Below, in pieces: positions 52,963 through 62,311 of a DNA stretch of 64,000 bases. The DNA comes from Chryseotalea sanaruensis. Its GTDB lineage: Bacteria > Bacteroidota > Bacteroidia > Cytophagales > Cyclobacteriaceae. Positions within the stretch are counted from its first letter, which is position 1. Every line of letters starts with the position of its first letter. The notes below the pieces were generated by a model. That model was given only the letters and a program-made list of their open reading frames with translations, searched no databases and was not told the DNA's origin. The stretch lies in assembly GCF_003990915.1 (NCBI RefSeq), contig NZ_BHXQ01000004.1:496001-560000 (forward strand), in the 5' to 3' direction. The translations under genes and the position numbers were made by a program.

Positions 52963-54717
52963 ATGAGAACTTTTATCGTCACGCTACTTCTGTTCATAAG
53001 TATTACCAGCTTCTCACAGCAATTTTCTTCACGTTATGAGCTTGTAAAATTAGGTAAGGAAGTAAATACTCATTACCATGAAGCCGCCCCATTACTTTCA
53101 CAAGATGGCAACAAGCTTTACTTTTTTGTGCATAACCATCCGGACAATAATTTCGGTAAAGAAGGTAGCGATGATATCTGGTTCAGTACCCTTGATGAAA
53201 AAGGAGAATGGGGACCCGCACAACATGCCGGATCACCTTTTAATTCGCACCGCAGCAATCAGGTATTTACAGCTTTGCCTGACGGTTCACTTTTTATAAA
53301 GGGAGGTCGCAGAAAGGACACAAAAGGATTTTCTATGGTTACTGCCGGAGGTTCTTTGACTGAAATAGAAATTCCTGGTTTTGAAGAAATGAACAGAGGG
53401 CGTTTTTATGGTGCCTCTATTTCTTCGGATTTAAAGCATATTATATTATCCTTTAGTGAAACACCAACGAGTGCGCGTAGTAATCTTTATGTAAGCAATC
53501 AACAAACTGATGGTAAATGGACGAAACCAGTTAAGTTAAATATTTCTTACAGAGATGATGACTGCGGACCTTTTATTGGTGCAGATGATGAGATATTATA
53601 TTTTGCAAGCGATCGAAGTGCTCCAGGCAAAAAAGGCAAACTAGATATTTACCGCACTAAGCGCTTGGACAATACGTGGAAAAAATGGTCGCAGCCTGAA
53701 AACCTTGGGCCATCTATTAATACTGCCGCAGAAGAGTTGTACTTCTGCATGGACAAACAAGGAAATGTATTCACCAGTCGTGCAAATTCTACTATTGATG
53801 GTGGTAACCTCGATATTTTTAAACTAGTACCACGCGATGTATATGTTATTTTGAATGGAACTGTCTACAATAAAAAAACCAATGAACCCATTTTAGCCAT
53901 AGTAGATGTAAAAGCTGGTGATAAGCCCCAAAAAATTAGCACGAAAGTAGATGGCCAATACGAATTGCGCATGCCAGAAATTGCCAACTATAGTTTATCG
54001 ACCACTGCAGCTAATTTCTTACCAGACCAACAAAACTTTACACTCCCTGCCTTGGGTAATGACACCACCATTACCGTTGATATTTACCTGACACCTATTG
54101 CCAAAAAGCTTATCATTACCGGAACAACTTATGATAAGAAGACAGAACAACCTATAAACGCTGTAGTTGAAATTCAACCCAGCGTAAAGAGAGGTAATGC
54201 AATGAGAACAAATGCTGTGTCAGGTAAATATGAAAAGGAACTTCCCGGCATTGGTATGTATTTGTTAACAGCAAAGGCAGAAGGTTATTTAAACGCTGTT
54301 GATAGTATTGAAGTTGAAAATGAAGAGAACTCACCTTTGTTTAAAGATTTATTCCTTGCACCAATTGAAGTAGGCCTCACCGTAAGGCTTAAGAATATCT
54401 ATTTTGATTTTGATAAGACCACCCTTAAAAGTGAATCATTTACAGAACTTGACAAAGTTGTTGATTTCCTAAAGCAAAATAGTACTGTCGAAATTGAAAT
54501 TTCGGGTCACACAGATAGCAAAGGCTCTGATGATTATAATCTCAATCTTTCGCAGGGTCGCTCACAATCAGTTGTTGATTATATTATCAGCAAGGGTATA
54601 GACAGCTACAGACTTACTGCACAAGGCTATGGTGAAACTAAACCGATAGATTCTAACGATACTGAAGACGGACGCGCTAACAACAGACGTGTTGAATTTA
54701 CCGTTGTAAAGAAGTAA
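52963..54717 (+). CDS. OmpA-family protein with PD40 propeller and CarbopepD-like repeats
   Basis: A signal peptide (TFIVTLLLFISITSFSQ) leads into a WD40/PD40-like propeller (about residues 25-280, with HEAAPLLSQDGNKLYFFVH, CGPFIGADDEILYFASDRS and EELYFCMDKQGNVFTSR). Two tandem beta-sandwich repeats of the carboxypeptidase-regulatory type follow (about 290-380 and 385-470: VYNKKTNEPILAIVDVKAGD and TYDKKTEQPINAVVEIQPS). An OmpA domain ends the protein (YFDFDKTTLKSES, SGHTDSKGSDDYNLNLSQG). This architecture is common in Bacteroidota, including proteins linked to gliding and type IX secretion, but it is not specific. The arfB gene starts 7 nt after it. Confidence 0.88.
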   Translation: MRTFIVTLLLFISITSFSQQFSSRYELVKLGKEVNTHYHEAAPLLSQDGNKLYFFVHNHPDNNFGKEGSDDIWFSTLDEKGEWGPAQHAGSPFNSHRSNQVFTALPDGSLFIKGGRRKDTKGFSMVTAGGSLTEIEIPGFEEMNRGRFYGASISSDLKHIILSFSETPTSARSNLYVSNQQTDGKWTKPVKLNISYRDDDCGPFIGADDEILYFASDRSAPGKKGKLDIYRTKRLDNTWKKWSQPENLGPSINTAAEELYFCMDKQGNVFTSRANSTIDGGNLDIFKLVPRDVYVILNGTVYNKKTNEPILAIVDVKAGDKPQKISTKVDGQYELRMPEIANYSLSTTAANFLPDQQNFTLPALGNDTTITVDIYLTPIAKKLIITGTTYDKKTEQPINAVVEIQPSVKRGNAMRTNAVSGKYEKELPGIGMYLLTAKAEGYLNAVDSIEVENEENSPLFKDLFLAPIEVGLTVRLKNIYFDFDKTTLKSESFTELDKVVDFLKQNSTVEIEISGHTDSKGSDDYNLNLSQGRSQSVVDYIISKGIDSYRLTAQGYGETKPIDSNDTEDGRANNRRVEFTVVKK

Positions 54718-54724
54718 ATAATTC

Positions 54725-55123
54725 ATGCTTACCGCCAGATCATTATTGCCTGAAATTGAATTTACAACTTCCCGCAGTAGCGGTCCCGGTGGGCAAAATG
54801 TCAATAAGGTTAACAGTAGAGTAACCTTACGGCTCGATATAAAGCAATCTGAGCTACTTACCGATGAGCAAAGAGAGGTGCTACTCAATAAGTTGGTCGG
54901 TAAACTTACTACGGAGGGCGTTTTATTGATAAATGTTCAGGATAGTCGGTCACAATTAGAAAATAAAGAAGGTGCTATTAATCGGTTAGAGGCACTGATA
55001 CGAAAAGCTTTTACAAAGCCTAAACCTCGAAAGAAAACCAAGCCATCTATGGCAGCAAAAGAAAAACGTGTGACTGACAAAAAACAGCGCAGTGAAAAGA
55101 AAAAATGGAGACAAAAACTATGA
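54725..55123 (+). CDS. arfB: Alternative ribosome-rescue factor ArfB (peptidyl-tRNA hydrolase)
   Basis: A small release-factor-like protein that frees stalled ribosomes by hydrolysing peptidyl-tRNA. The catalytic GGQ motif stands in SRSSGPGGQNVNKV near residue 24. The C-terminal tail is strongly basic (KPKPRKKTKPSMAAKEKR, then KKQRSEKKKWRQKL) and, by family knowledge, occupies the empty mRNA channel. There is no codon-recognition domain, which separates it from RF1/RF2. Length of 132 is typical. The gene follows the OmpA gene by 7 nt, and its TGA overlaps the ATG of the next small gene (ATGA). Confidence 0.94.
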   Translation: MLTARSLLPEIEFTTSRSSGPGGQNVNKVNSRVTLRLDIKQSELLTDEQREVLLNKLVGKLTTEGVLLINVQDSRSQLENKEGAINRLEALIRKAFTKPKPRKKTKPSMAAKEKRVTDKKQRSEKKKWRQKL

Positions 55124-55326
55124 GCGATTTTATTGAACTGCCTGTACTACAAGATGAAGAAAGCAAAACGGAATTGATTAATAAAGCCTGTATAGGCCGT
55201 ATTTACCCTGACCCGCAAAACACCAGACGAAGCATTGTAGAGCTTAATTATCAAAGTATTAACGATGCCCCTGTTCACCTGGAGGTAGAGTTGCCCTACG
55301 AAAACCTCAGAACACTCTTTCTTTAA
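55120..55326 (+). CDS. Small conserved-looking hypothetical protein
   Basis: A 68-residue soluble protein from the ATG at 55120, which overlaps the arfB stop by 4 nt. It reads SDFIELPVLQDEESKTELIN, then IGRIYPDPQNTRRSIVELNY, and ends in LPYENLRTLFL. The alternating strand pattern suggests a small beta fold. Coupling to arfB argues that it is a real gene. I do not recognise a family, and a role in translation or rescue is only suggested by position. Confidence 0.65.
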   Translation: MSDFIELPVLQDEESKTELINKACIGRIYPDPQNTRRSIVELNYQSINDAPVHLEVELPYENLRTLFL

Positions 55327-55344
55327 GCAAATTTTAAACTATAG

Positions 55345-55376
55345 TTGGGTTAAAAGCTTGATTGCCAATATATTTG
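55345..55376 (+). promoter_or_regulatory. Putative promoter TTG-N21-TATATTTG for the IF2-N-like gene
   Basis: The -33 TTG at 55345-55347 and -7 TATATTTG at 55369-55376 are spaced 21 nt apart, within the accepted range, and end 22 nt before the ATG at 55399. Confidence 0.5.
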
Positions 55377-55398
55377 CGATAAGATTAACCTTTTCTCT

Positions 55399-56175
55399 AT
55401 GAGACTTGCTCAGTTGGCACGTAAATTATCCTTAAAATCTACTGCCATTGTCGATTTTCTGGCCGCCCAAGGCGTTGCCATTGATGATAGCCCCAATGCA
55501 AAAGTTGACGAAGTACATGCACGCGCAGTCATATCTCATTTTGCCCCTGCATTATTAGACGTTGAAGAGACTATTCCCCATGAACCAGAAAATACCTTGG
55601 AGGCGCCTAAGGAGGAGACTATAGAAATACCTGAACCATCAGATGAATCAGAAGTAATGGAGGAGGTTGATGAAGTTGAGAATGAAGTAGCCTCATCTAT
55701 AGAAACAGTTGAAGAACTTCCCGATGTGATTAGAGCGCCCAAGATTGAACTAAGCGGTTTAAAGGTTTTGGGTAAGATAGAATTGCCTGAAAAGAAAAAG
55801 AAAGAAGAGTCAGAAGTAATAAACGAATCTGGAGAAGTATTGATAGAAGAAAGCGTTACAGAGCCTCGTATAAAACCAAGAGAAAAGAAATTTACAGATA
55901 GGAAGAGAATAGAGCGACCAAGACGCAATACCTTATCGGAAGCAAGAGAGCGTGAGAGGCGTGAAGAAGAAGAGAAGAGAAAGGCAGAAGAGGAGAAGAG
56001 AAAAGAGTTAAGAAAACAGAAGTATTTACAAACTCGTCAGGCTAAAGCACCTTCGAGAGCAGAGAAGGTAAAAGTTGAAAAGGAAGTTAAGAAAGCGCCA
56101 GCCAAAAAGAAGAAAGAGGAATCTGTTTCTTTATTGACCAGGTTTATGCGTTGGCTTACGAGTAACCAAACGTAG
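55399..56175 (+). CDS. Stand-alone protein resembling the N-terminal region of IF-2
   Basis: The first 50 residues (MRLAQLARKLSLKSTAIVDF, then LAAQGVAIDDSPNAKVD) match the IF2_N/winged-helix-like module that begins bacterial initiation factor IF-2. An acidic linker follows (about 55-110). A segment IRAPKIELSGLKVLGKIELP near 112-135 resembles the linker seen in Bacteroidota IF-2. Next is a highly charged, basic/coiled tail (RERERREEEEKRKAEEEK), ending at 258. The GTPase and tRNA-binding domains are completely absent, and nothing downstream continues it. It is therefore either a paralogue of the IF-2 leader acting alone or a duplicated fragment. It has its own promoter-like sequence. Function is unknown. 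Confidence 0.75.
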   Translation: MRLAQLARKLSLKSTAIVDFLAAQGVAIDDSPNAKVDEVHARAVISHFAPALLDVEETIPHEPENTLEAPKEETIEIPEPSDESEVMEEVDEVENEVASSIETVEELPDVIRAPKIELSGLKVLGKIELPEKKKKEESEVINESGEVLIEESVTEPRIKPREKKFTDRKRIERPRRNTLSEARERERREEEEKRKAEEEKRKELRKQKYLQTRQAKAPSRAEKVKVEKEVKKAPAKKKKEESVSLLTRFMRWLTSNQT

Positions 56176-56191
56176 TTTATAGTTGAATCTT

Positions 56192-58243
56192 TTACACTCT
56201 TCGTTTAAAGGAAGGCTTTACTTCAATCCCAATTGAAAAATTTCTACCAGATGCTGCGTTGTAATATCGCGCACCAATGGCGTTTAAATCATTTCCAAGA
56301 CTATACTTTTCATTCAACAGGTTGTCGATGAAAAAAAATACTTCCACCGGTAATTTACCTAGATGTCTGTAACCCGCTTTTGCTGTGATCAACCAAAAGT
56401 AAGGTGAGTAAACAGTGTTGGCATCGTTAAGTGGAATATGGTCGTAATAGTTAGCGGTAGTGTTTATATAAAAATGCTGTTTTAAGTTTATGTCTAAACC
56501 GGTGCTCAAGGCATTGGGTGCAACACCTGTTATTTTATTGTCTGAGTAATCATTGCCATCTTGAACATAATTCTTAAAGAAATAATATTGTCCTGTATAA
56601 CTTAAAAAATAATCAGCAGAGATTACCTTTTTCCACAGGTTGATTTTATTATAAGCAAAACTTAACTCAATACCTTGTTGACTGGTTCTTCCCGCATTAA
56701 CAAAATACTCTGCACCATCATTATTTCTTTGAATAACGATAGCATCATTTAATTTAAAGTTATAGGCCACTAAATCGAATTTAGCTTTTTTGAATATTTG
56801 CCCACGTATACCAATTTCGGTGTTAAGTCCAATTTCTGCGTTAAGTGTATTGTTATATGCGCCTGTCGATGGTCTTACCTCTGCTAAAGAAGGTGGTGAG
56901 AAACCCTGGCTAATACTACCATGCAAGGAAAAACCATTTGATAACTTCTTTGCTAAACCAATTCTTGGAAAAAGTGAAGGGGAAAAATTCCTTGTTTGGT
57001 CTATGGATGGTGATGGGGATTTTCTGGTAAACTCATAGCGCAGCATATTCAGGCTTATACCAGTAGTGAGGAAAAAATTTTGTGGTAAATCGGTTTCACT
57101 TTGTAAAAAAATTAAACCGTTGGAAGAAGTCAATAAATCATCTTCTCGCAGGTTAGTGGCCGCACCAGCTGTATTATCATAAACCTGTAGTGGTGAGTTG
57201 AAGTATTGAAACTCACCACCAAAGCTGAGTTTGTTCCCCAGATTAAACAGATTGTGCTTGTACTGTACTTCAGCTCGGAAACCAATATTTTTTTCTATAC
57301 GTTTTTCATAATTCCTGATTGTAGGATTTTCAAAATCTGTAAGTGAAGTAATGGCACCTACCTTCAATAACAGCGAAGAACTTAACTCAGCTTCGTAAAC
57401 ACTGGAGACAAGATGTGTTAAATTAGTTACGGCAGCTTGCTGTTCTACTGCACCCGGAAATACAGGTGTAGCAGGTCTTGCTTGTTTCGGATCTTCCTCA
57501 AATTGTGCTTTGGTTAAACCACCTGGTGTTTGATAATATAAATTCCCCACTAGGTATGAAGTGGTAATTTTTGCGTTTTCGCCTATTTGATACTCCCAAT
57601 CTACACCTGCATTAAAGCGTTTCATTTTTGTGTGCTCCCTGTAACCATCTGCCTGCTGGTAAGCACTTCGTACGGCAACAGCAGACCGAGTTGATAACTG
57701 CAGTTTAGTACTAGCATTCATCCTCAGTAAGCCATAACTGCCACCACTCATTGAAATGCGTGTAGCCTCTTGGTTGTCTACAGGACTGTTCATAAGCACA
57801 ACACCTCCTGTACCTGCGCCATAAAGACTGGCACCAGGGCCTTTAATGATTTCCATGGAAGTAATGGCATCAAAATCCAGTAAGTTTAAATAGGTGTTGC
57901 CACCACCATCGGTAAAGGGAAGTCCATCTCTGTAAAATTTAATATTACGTATACCAAACGGAGAGCGTAATAAACTGCCTCTGATAGAGAATCGATAACT
58001 TCCAGGAGAGCGTTCCTCCATGCGAACGCCTGCAATGGTATTTACGGCAGGCACTAAACTATTACCTGCAAAACGTGTGAGGTTCTTTGATGCTAACAAC
58101 GAAATGGATCCGGCAACTTCTGAAATGGGTCTGTTACTTTTGAAGGCAGTTATCGTAAATTCCTGCAAGTACCGAACTGAATCTTGAGCTTGCACCAAGG
58201 TAATAGAAACAAAAAGCAGAAGAACACTACCGAGGTGAAGCAT
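56192..58243 (-). CDS. TonB-dependent outer-membrane receptor
   Basis: A signal peptide (LGSVLLLFVSITLVQAQ) precedes a TonB-box-like EFTITAFKSNRP and a plug domain (about residues 40-155: VPAVNTIAGVRMEERSPG, IRGSLLRSPFGIRNIKFYRD, MEIIKGPGASLYGAGTGG). A 22-strand-type barrel fills the rest, ending in GIEVKPSFKRRV. Length of 683 fits catecholate/siderophore-class receptors rather than SusC, and there is no CarbopepD domain in front. No SusD-like gene is adjacent. Substrate is unknown; iron complexes are most common for this class. It starts 13 nt after the AsmA-like gene stop and is likely cotranscribed with it. Confidence 0.9.
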   Translation of the reverse strand: MLHLGSVLLLFVSITLVQAQDSVRYLQEFTITAFKSNRPISEVAGSISLLASKNLTRFAGNSLVPAVNTIAGVRMEERSPGSYRFSIRGSLLRSPFGIRNIKFYRDGLPFTDGGGNTYLNLLDFDAITSMEIIKGPGASLYGAGTGGVVLMNSPVDNQEATRISMSGGSYGLLRMNASTKLQLSTRSAVAVRSAYQQADGYREHTKMKRFNAGVDWEYQIGENAKITTSYLVGNLYYQTPGGLTKAQFEEDPKQARPATPVFPGAVEQQAAVTNLTHLVSSVYEAELSSSLLLKVGAITSLTDFENPTIRNYEKRIEKNIGFRAEVQYKHNLFNLGNKLSFGGEFQYFNSPLQVYDNTAGAATNLREDDLLTSSNGLIFLQSETDLPQNFFLTTGISLNMLRYEFTRKSPSPSIDQTRNFSPSLFPRIGLAKKLSNGFSLHGSISQGFSPPSLAEVRPSTGAYNNTLNAEIGLNTEIGIRGQIFKKAKFDLVAYNFKLNDAIVIQRNNDGAEYFVNAGRTSQQGIELSFAYNKINLWKKVISADYFLSYTGQYYFFKNYVQDGNDYSDNKITGVAPNALSTGLDINLKQHFYINTTANYYDHIPLNDANTVYSPYFWLITAKAGYRHLGKLPVEVFFFIDNLLNEKYSLGNDLNAIGARYYNAASGRNFSIGIEVKPSFKRRV

Positions 58244-58256
58244 AAAGTTTTACATC

Positions 58257-61200
58257 TTAGTTGTATTGGTTCTTATCCTTACCTAAAGATATTTTATAGT
58301 TATCAGGGGTGCCTGTAATTTTCAGGTTGATAAAACGTACTTTTTTAGAATCGTCTTTGTATTGGATTTCGTCATCACCTTCTGATTTCTCGCCACTTCC
58401 AAATAATTTTTTAGAACCAACTTGTGTTACCAGTTTCCAGGGTATGCGCAAGTAATACTCCATGTTCATGTTCATGTCCTGCTTACCCGATATCTCAATA
58501 AAACCTAGCGTGGAGTTGATGGTCATATTTGGAATAGAAAGTATACCATTGGTCATGTCCAGTTTGTTGTGCAGCGTATCAAACAACACACGCGAAAGGT
58601 TTTTATCCTTAAAATAATCTGACACAGCATCCAGCGCAGCATAATGTTCTAACCTTCCTTGGGTTACATCTACATCAATATGAATTTCTGAATCATCAAG
58701 TATTGGAACCATATCAGCATGCATATGAATTTTGCCGCTCAAAGTGCCACTAAGTTTACCATGTAAATTCTCTGACACTAAATGGTCTTGTCCGAAGTTT
58801 TCAAACTTAAATAAGAGCTTATCCAAATCTACCTTATGTAGTTTCATTACCGGACTAAAGTAAATTTTGTTTTTATCAGAACCATTAAAGTATCCGTGTA
58901 GATTTATTTTTCCACCAGCAGCCATTAGCGACATGGTGTCAACATAGATGTAATGGTTTTTATTTGTTCTGGCTTTCAAAAAGAAATCATCCAGTAAATA
59001 CCTATGATAATTAAGGTGTTTAATGTCTGCATCAAAAGTCATATCAGTAAAGGGCAGGTCATAAATATTAAAAACTGCCTCATGATCTTCCGGCTTGGTT
59101 TGAGCATTGGCCGGAGGTGGAGTGTAGTTGAACAACTCATCGAAATCTAAACGGGGTGCAGTAATACTAAAATGATTGTCACGTTTCTTGATAGCTTCAT
59201 CATTACCTAAATAATAATGGAGGTTAACATTAAACTGACTTTTCCCCAGCTTACCACTAAAATTTTCAACAAGTAGGTGCTCATTCTCGTAATGAAAACG
59301 ACCCTTAAATTTTTCAAAACGTAGGGGATGTACTTTCATCTGTGCTTCCAAATTATCAATGAATACATCTGAGGATTTCAAACCTTTATTGAAGTGTAGG
59401 TCTGCGAAACCATGTACTTTTAAGTTTTTAAATTCTTCATGCCGGTAGTCTTCTGGCACATAGTTTTCGCCCCCATAAGTAAATAAATCTTCCAATTGAA
59501 GAAGGGCAGAGGTAAGATTGAACTCTACTTTAGTATCACCCAACGGGTTTTCATTAAACCATAAATCATAATTTTTTAGTTTACCGGTAAAATGAAAATC
59601 GCTTTTGTCGATCATACCATTAAAATCAACAATCCGAAAGTCTTGATTGTCTATGAAAACATCCGCGTGAAAATCGTGAAGCTTATGGGGATAGTGCGTG
59701 AGTTGTGCGTAAAGATCTTCAATAAAGAATTCACCAATGGGCAAGTTTGGTGATTCTGTAAATGCTTTTGCTGTACTATTGAATTTAAGTTTCAAACTTA
59801 AATCTTTAATGGCTTCATCAACAGGTTTAGAGTTAGCAGTATCATAAGCAGTTAGTTGTTTAATATTTAGCAAATTTGATTTAATGTTTAAAATAGCGCT
59901 TACCGGATTGTTAGTGTGGTGAAGAATTGCAGGTAAATCGCTGATCTTTGCCTGAATACTAACATCAGAGTTTCCAACCTTCAGACTAAAGTTTTCTATT
60001 TCGGCTTCGTGGCCATCCATTTTTGCTTTGATATCTATATCATGAATGGGTAGGTGATATTTACTGGTGGTAAAGCTCAGGTTTTCAACTTCTAATTCTG
60101 TAAAATAAGATTCATTTAACTTCTCTATACTTTTCTCCGGATTTGATAAATCAATAATGTCATGAAAATTCATGGTTAGTGCCACACGACCTTTTAGGTC
60201 TTGCAGGTCAGTGATATTTAAAAATTTTGATAAGAAATCAAGATCGAAATCTGATTTGAGCTGCATATCAATCTCAGGTGATTCGAAATTTTTCACCATT
60301 AAATTACCACTGAAAACACCTGCTTCTGGTTTAGCCCTGAAGTCTACTAACGAAAATTCCATTGTAGATGCGTTTCTGTTTGCGCCCGTGGTGAAATGTC
60401 CTTTAAAGAAAAGATCATCAAGTCGCTTTTTAGAAATTTTGTTATCAAAAAAGGCATCTTCACAACCAAAGTCTGCGACAACCAATGGATTGTGTCCATT
60501 GATGGATTTGCCTTTAATACTGGCTTCAAAAAATATTTTACCGGCATTGTCATAGCGCTGAAGTGCTGGTGCCAATTCTTCAGGCGCAAATGCCATGAAT
60601 AGATCGAAGTTTGGTTTGTTGCCATGAAAATTGATATCAAGATTCATATCATCATCGAAATCGATGCTGCCATCCATTTTGAATAGTGCGTTTTCCAATT
60701 TAACCTCCGATGGCTGTATAACTAGCTTTTGCTCTAAACTGAGAAAATCAAATTTTGTTTGTATATCAAAGTGTTTGTGCTTGACGAAAGTTGTATCACC
60801 TTCCATTATTACATTCAGCACAAAACGGCTATCCAGTGAAATAAAAATATGATCTTGAGTCGTTTTAAAAGTTGATGTAGCATCATCAATGAAAGTTTCA
60901 AGAATCAGGTTATTGGCTTCATTTACTTTTAGTAAATCTACATTGACCAACTCAATTTTTTTAAGGTGCATGTGAAACTCCTCAGCAGGATCTTCTATTT
61001 CTTTTTTTGCTGATAATGCATTACCGATATTAAAACTTCCATCTGTATGTTGCACCAACTCAATAAAGCCATCTCTTAGTTTAATAGATTTAATATCCAC
61101 TGAGCCCCCAAGCATGGCCCAGAGATCAAAGCCGACATACACATCTCTTAGTTTAAGAATGGGCAGTTCTTTTTTATCTTTTGATTCGTATACGCTAACG

Positions 61201-61424
61201 TTATCAAGGTCGATAGAGATATAAGGGAAGTTGGCAAAAGGAGAAATATGACTGTCTTCTATGCTTAGTTCACCAACAAAATCTTCGTTAGCTGTAGTAA
61301 CCAATTCCTGCACAATAGCATCTTGTTTCCAGAAAAGAATGGCTACCACTATCCCGAATACAAGTAGGGGGAGGGTTATAAGACCAATTATTAGCTTAAT
61401 CCAAAATTTTTTACGGCTCTTCAT
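58257..61424 (-). CDS. AsmA-like envelope protein
   Basis: A very long (1055 residues) inner-membrane-anchored protein. One N-terminal helix (FWIKLIIGLITLPLLVFGIVVAILFW) is followed by the AsmA signature (LSIEDSHISPFANFPYISID, then LDNVSVYESK) and repeated beta-strand units (FHGNKPNFDLFMAF, FSGKLGKSQFNVNLHYYLG, and similar). AsmA/TamB-type proteins form long grooves that bridge periplasmic space for lipid traffic. The C-terminal AsmA segment contains GILSIPNMTINSTLGFIEISG. It lies between a DUF2007 gene (34 nt upstream) and a TonB receptor gene. The role is inferred from family only. Confidence 0.88.
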   Translation of the reverse strand: MKSRKKFWIKLIIGLITLPLLVFGIVVAILFWKQDAIVQELVTTANEDFVGELSIEDSHISPFANFPYISIDLDNVSVYESKDKKELPILKLRDVYVGFDLWAMLGGSVDIKSIKLRDGFIELVQHTDGSFNIGNALSAKKEIEDPAEEFHMHLKKIELVNVDLLKVNEANNLILETFIDDATSTFKTTQDHIFISLDSRFVLNVIMEGDTTFVKHKHFDIQTKFDFLSLEQKLVIQPSEVKLENALFKMDGSIDFDDDMNLDINFHGNKPNFDLFMAFAPEELAPALQRYDNAGKIFFEASIKGKSINGHNPLVVADFGCEDAFFDNKISKKRLDDLFFKGHFTTGANRNASTMEFSLVDFRAKPEAGVFSGNLMVKNFESPEIDMQLKSDFDLDFLSKFLNITDLQDLKGRVALTMNFHDIIDLSNPEKSIEKLNESYFTELEVENLSFTTSKYHLPIHDIDIKAKMDGHEAEIENFSLKVGNSDVSIQAKISDLPAILHHTNNPVSAILNIKSNLLNIKQLTAYDTANSKPVDEAIKDLSLKLKFNSTAKAFTESPNLPIGEFFIEDLYAQLTHYPHKLHDFHADVFIDNQDFRIVDFNGMIDKSDFHFTGKLKNYDLWFNENPLGDTKVEFNLTSALLQLEDLFTYGGENYVPEDYRHEEFKNLKVHGFADLHFNKGLKSSDVFIDNLEAQMKVHPLRFEKFKGRFHYENEHLLVENFSGKLGKSQFNVNLHYYLGNDEAIKKRDNHFSITAPRLDFDELFNYTPPPANAQTKPEDHEAVFNIYDLPFTDMTFDADIKHLNYHRYLLDDFFLKARTNKNHYIYVDTMSLMAAGGKINLHGYFNGSDKNKIYFSPVMKLHKVDLDKLLFKFENFGQDHLVSENLHGKLSGTLSGKIHMHADMVPILDDSEIHIDVDVTQGRLEHYAALDAVSDYFKDKNLSRVLFDTLHNKLDMTNGILSIPNMTINSTLGFIEISGKQDMNMNMEYYLRIPWKLVTQVGSKKLFGSGEKSEGDDEIQYKDDSKKVRFINLKITGTPDNYKISLGKDKNQYN

Positions 61425-61458
61425 TTTTGAGTAATTCGGATATTACACAAGGCATAAT

Positions 61459-61701
61459 TCAAATCTTCAGTCCATCATGCTGGTCTTCCATCATGATTTC
61501 GTGTACCCTCGCTTTATCAGCCTCAAAGATAAACAGCCCCACTTCCATTCCCTTCATAAAAGGTAATGGATAGAGTGAGGAAGTTGTCTCATTTGTTAAA
61601 AAACAGGGTATTCCGTAAGCATCTAATTTAGTTTTGGCCAAATTGGCGTCAATTACTGAGTCGTATTTATTAAAAAGGATGATTTTGTCGTTGTCTTCCA
61701 T
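61459..61701 (-). CDS. DUF2007-type putative signal-transducing protein
   Basis: An 80-residue protein from the ATG at 61701, reading KIILFNKYDSVIDANLAKTK and LDAYGIPCFLTNETTSSLYP. The strand-helix-strand pattern and VGLFIFEADKARVHEIM fit the DUF2007 family (small ferredoxin-like fold; function unknown). A longer frame from 61758 adds 19 hydrophobic residues that the family lacks. It stands 34 nt upstream of the AsmA-like gene on the same strand and is divergent from the sigma-factor gene. Confidence 0.78.
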   Translation of the reverse strand: MEDNDKIILFNKYDSVIDANLAKTKLDAYGIPCFLTNETTSSLYPLPFMKGMEVGLFIFEADKARVHEIMMEDQHDGLKI

Positions 61702-61798
61702 AACACTAAAGGCAAAAGATACAATGGACTGTAAATATTTTAAAATCTTTTGTAACATCGTGTACCAGCCACCGTCTTGTACTTGAATTCAATAAAGA

Positions 61799-62311
61799 AT
61801 GAATTTCGAATCTTTTCAAAATCGCGTATTACCTGCAAAAAACAAGCTTTTCCGCTTCGCCTTACGTTTAGTAGGCAGCGAGGAGGAAGCCAAAGATGTG
61901 GTGCAGGAAGTAATGATCCGGGTTTGGAACGGCCGAGAGCAAATGGCAGAAATTCAGAACATGGAAGCTTGGTGCATGCGCATCACCAAAAACCTGTCTC
62001 TGGATCGCATTCGTGCAAACAGCCGAAGACAAACTCAACCGATTGATGGAAGTTTTGATGTTCGAAACGAAGCGTTAACGCCTCATGAATCAACTGAACT
62101 ACATGAGAGTATGCAGCGAATAAACCGACTAATGGCCGCATTGCCCGATAAGCAACGGCAAGTGATGCACCTCCGCGATGTGGAGGGCTACAGCTACAAT
62201 GAGATTTGCGATATTTTGGATATCGATATGAACCAGGTTAAAGTAAACCTGTTCAGAGCCCGAAATGCCGTACGTGAAAAACTGACTAAAGCAAATGCCT
62301 ATGGACTCTAA
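61799..62311 (+). CDS. ECF-type RNA polymerase sigma factor
   Basis: A 170-residue sigma-70-family factor with only regions 2 and 4. Region 2 reads LFRFALRLVGSEEEAKDVVQ and MIRVWNGREQM; region 4 reads LPDKQRQVMHLRDVEGYSYN and EICDILDIDMNQVKVNLF. The linker is short. It is the first gene of a four-gene set whose second gene encodes a small membrane protein overlapping it by 11 nt, the usual position of the anti-sigma factor. The two following secreted DUF4252-type proteins are probably regulon members. This gene order is common in Bacteroidota. Confidence 0.92.
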   Translation: MNFESFQNRVLPAKNKLFRFALRLVGSEEEAKDVVQEVMIRVWNGREQMAEIQNMEAWCMRITKNLSLDRIRANSRRQTQPIDGSFDVRNEALTPHESTELHESMQRINRLMAALPDKQRQVMHLRDVEGYSYNEICDILDIDMNQVKVNLFRARNAVREKLTKANAYGL

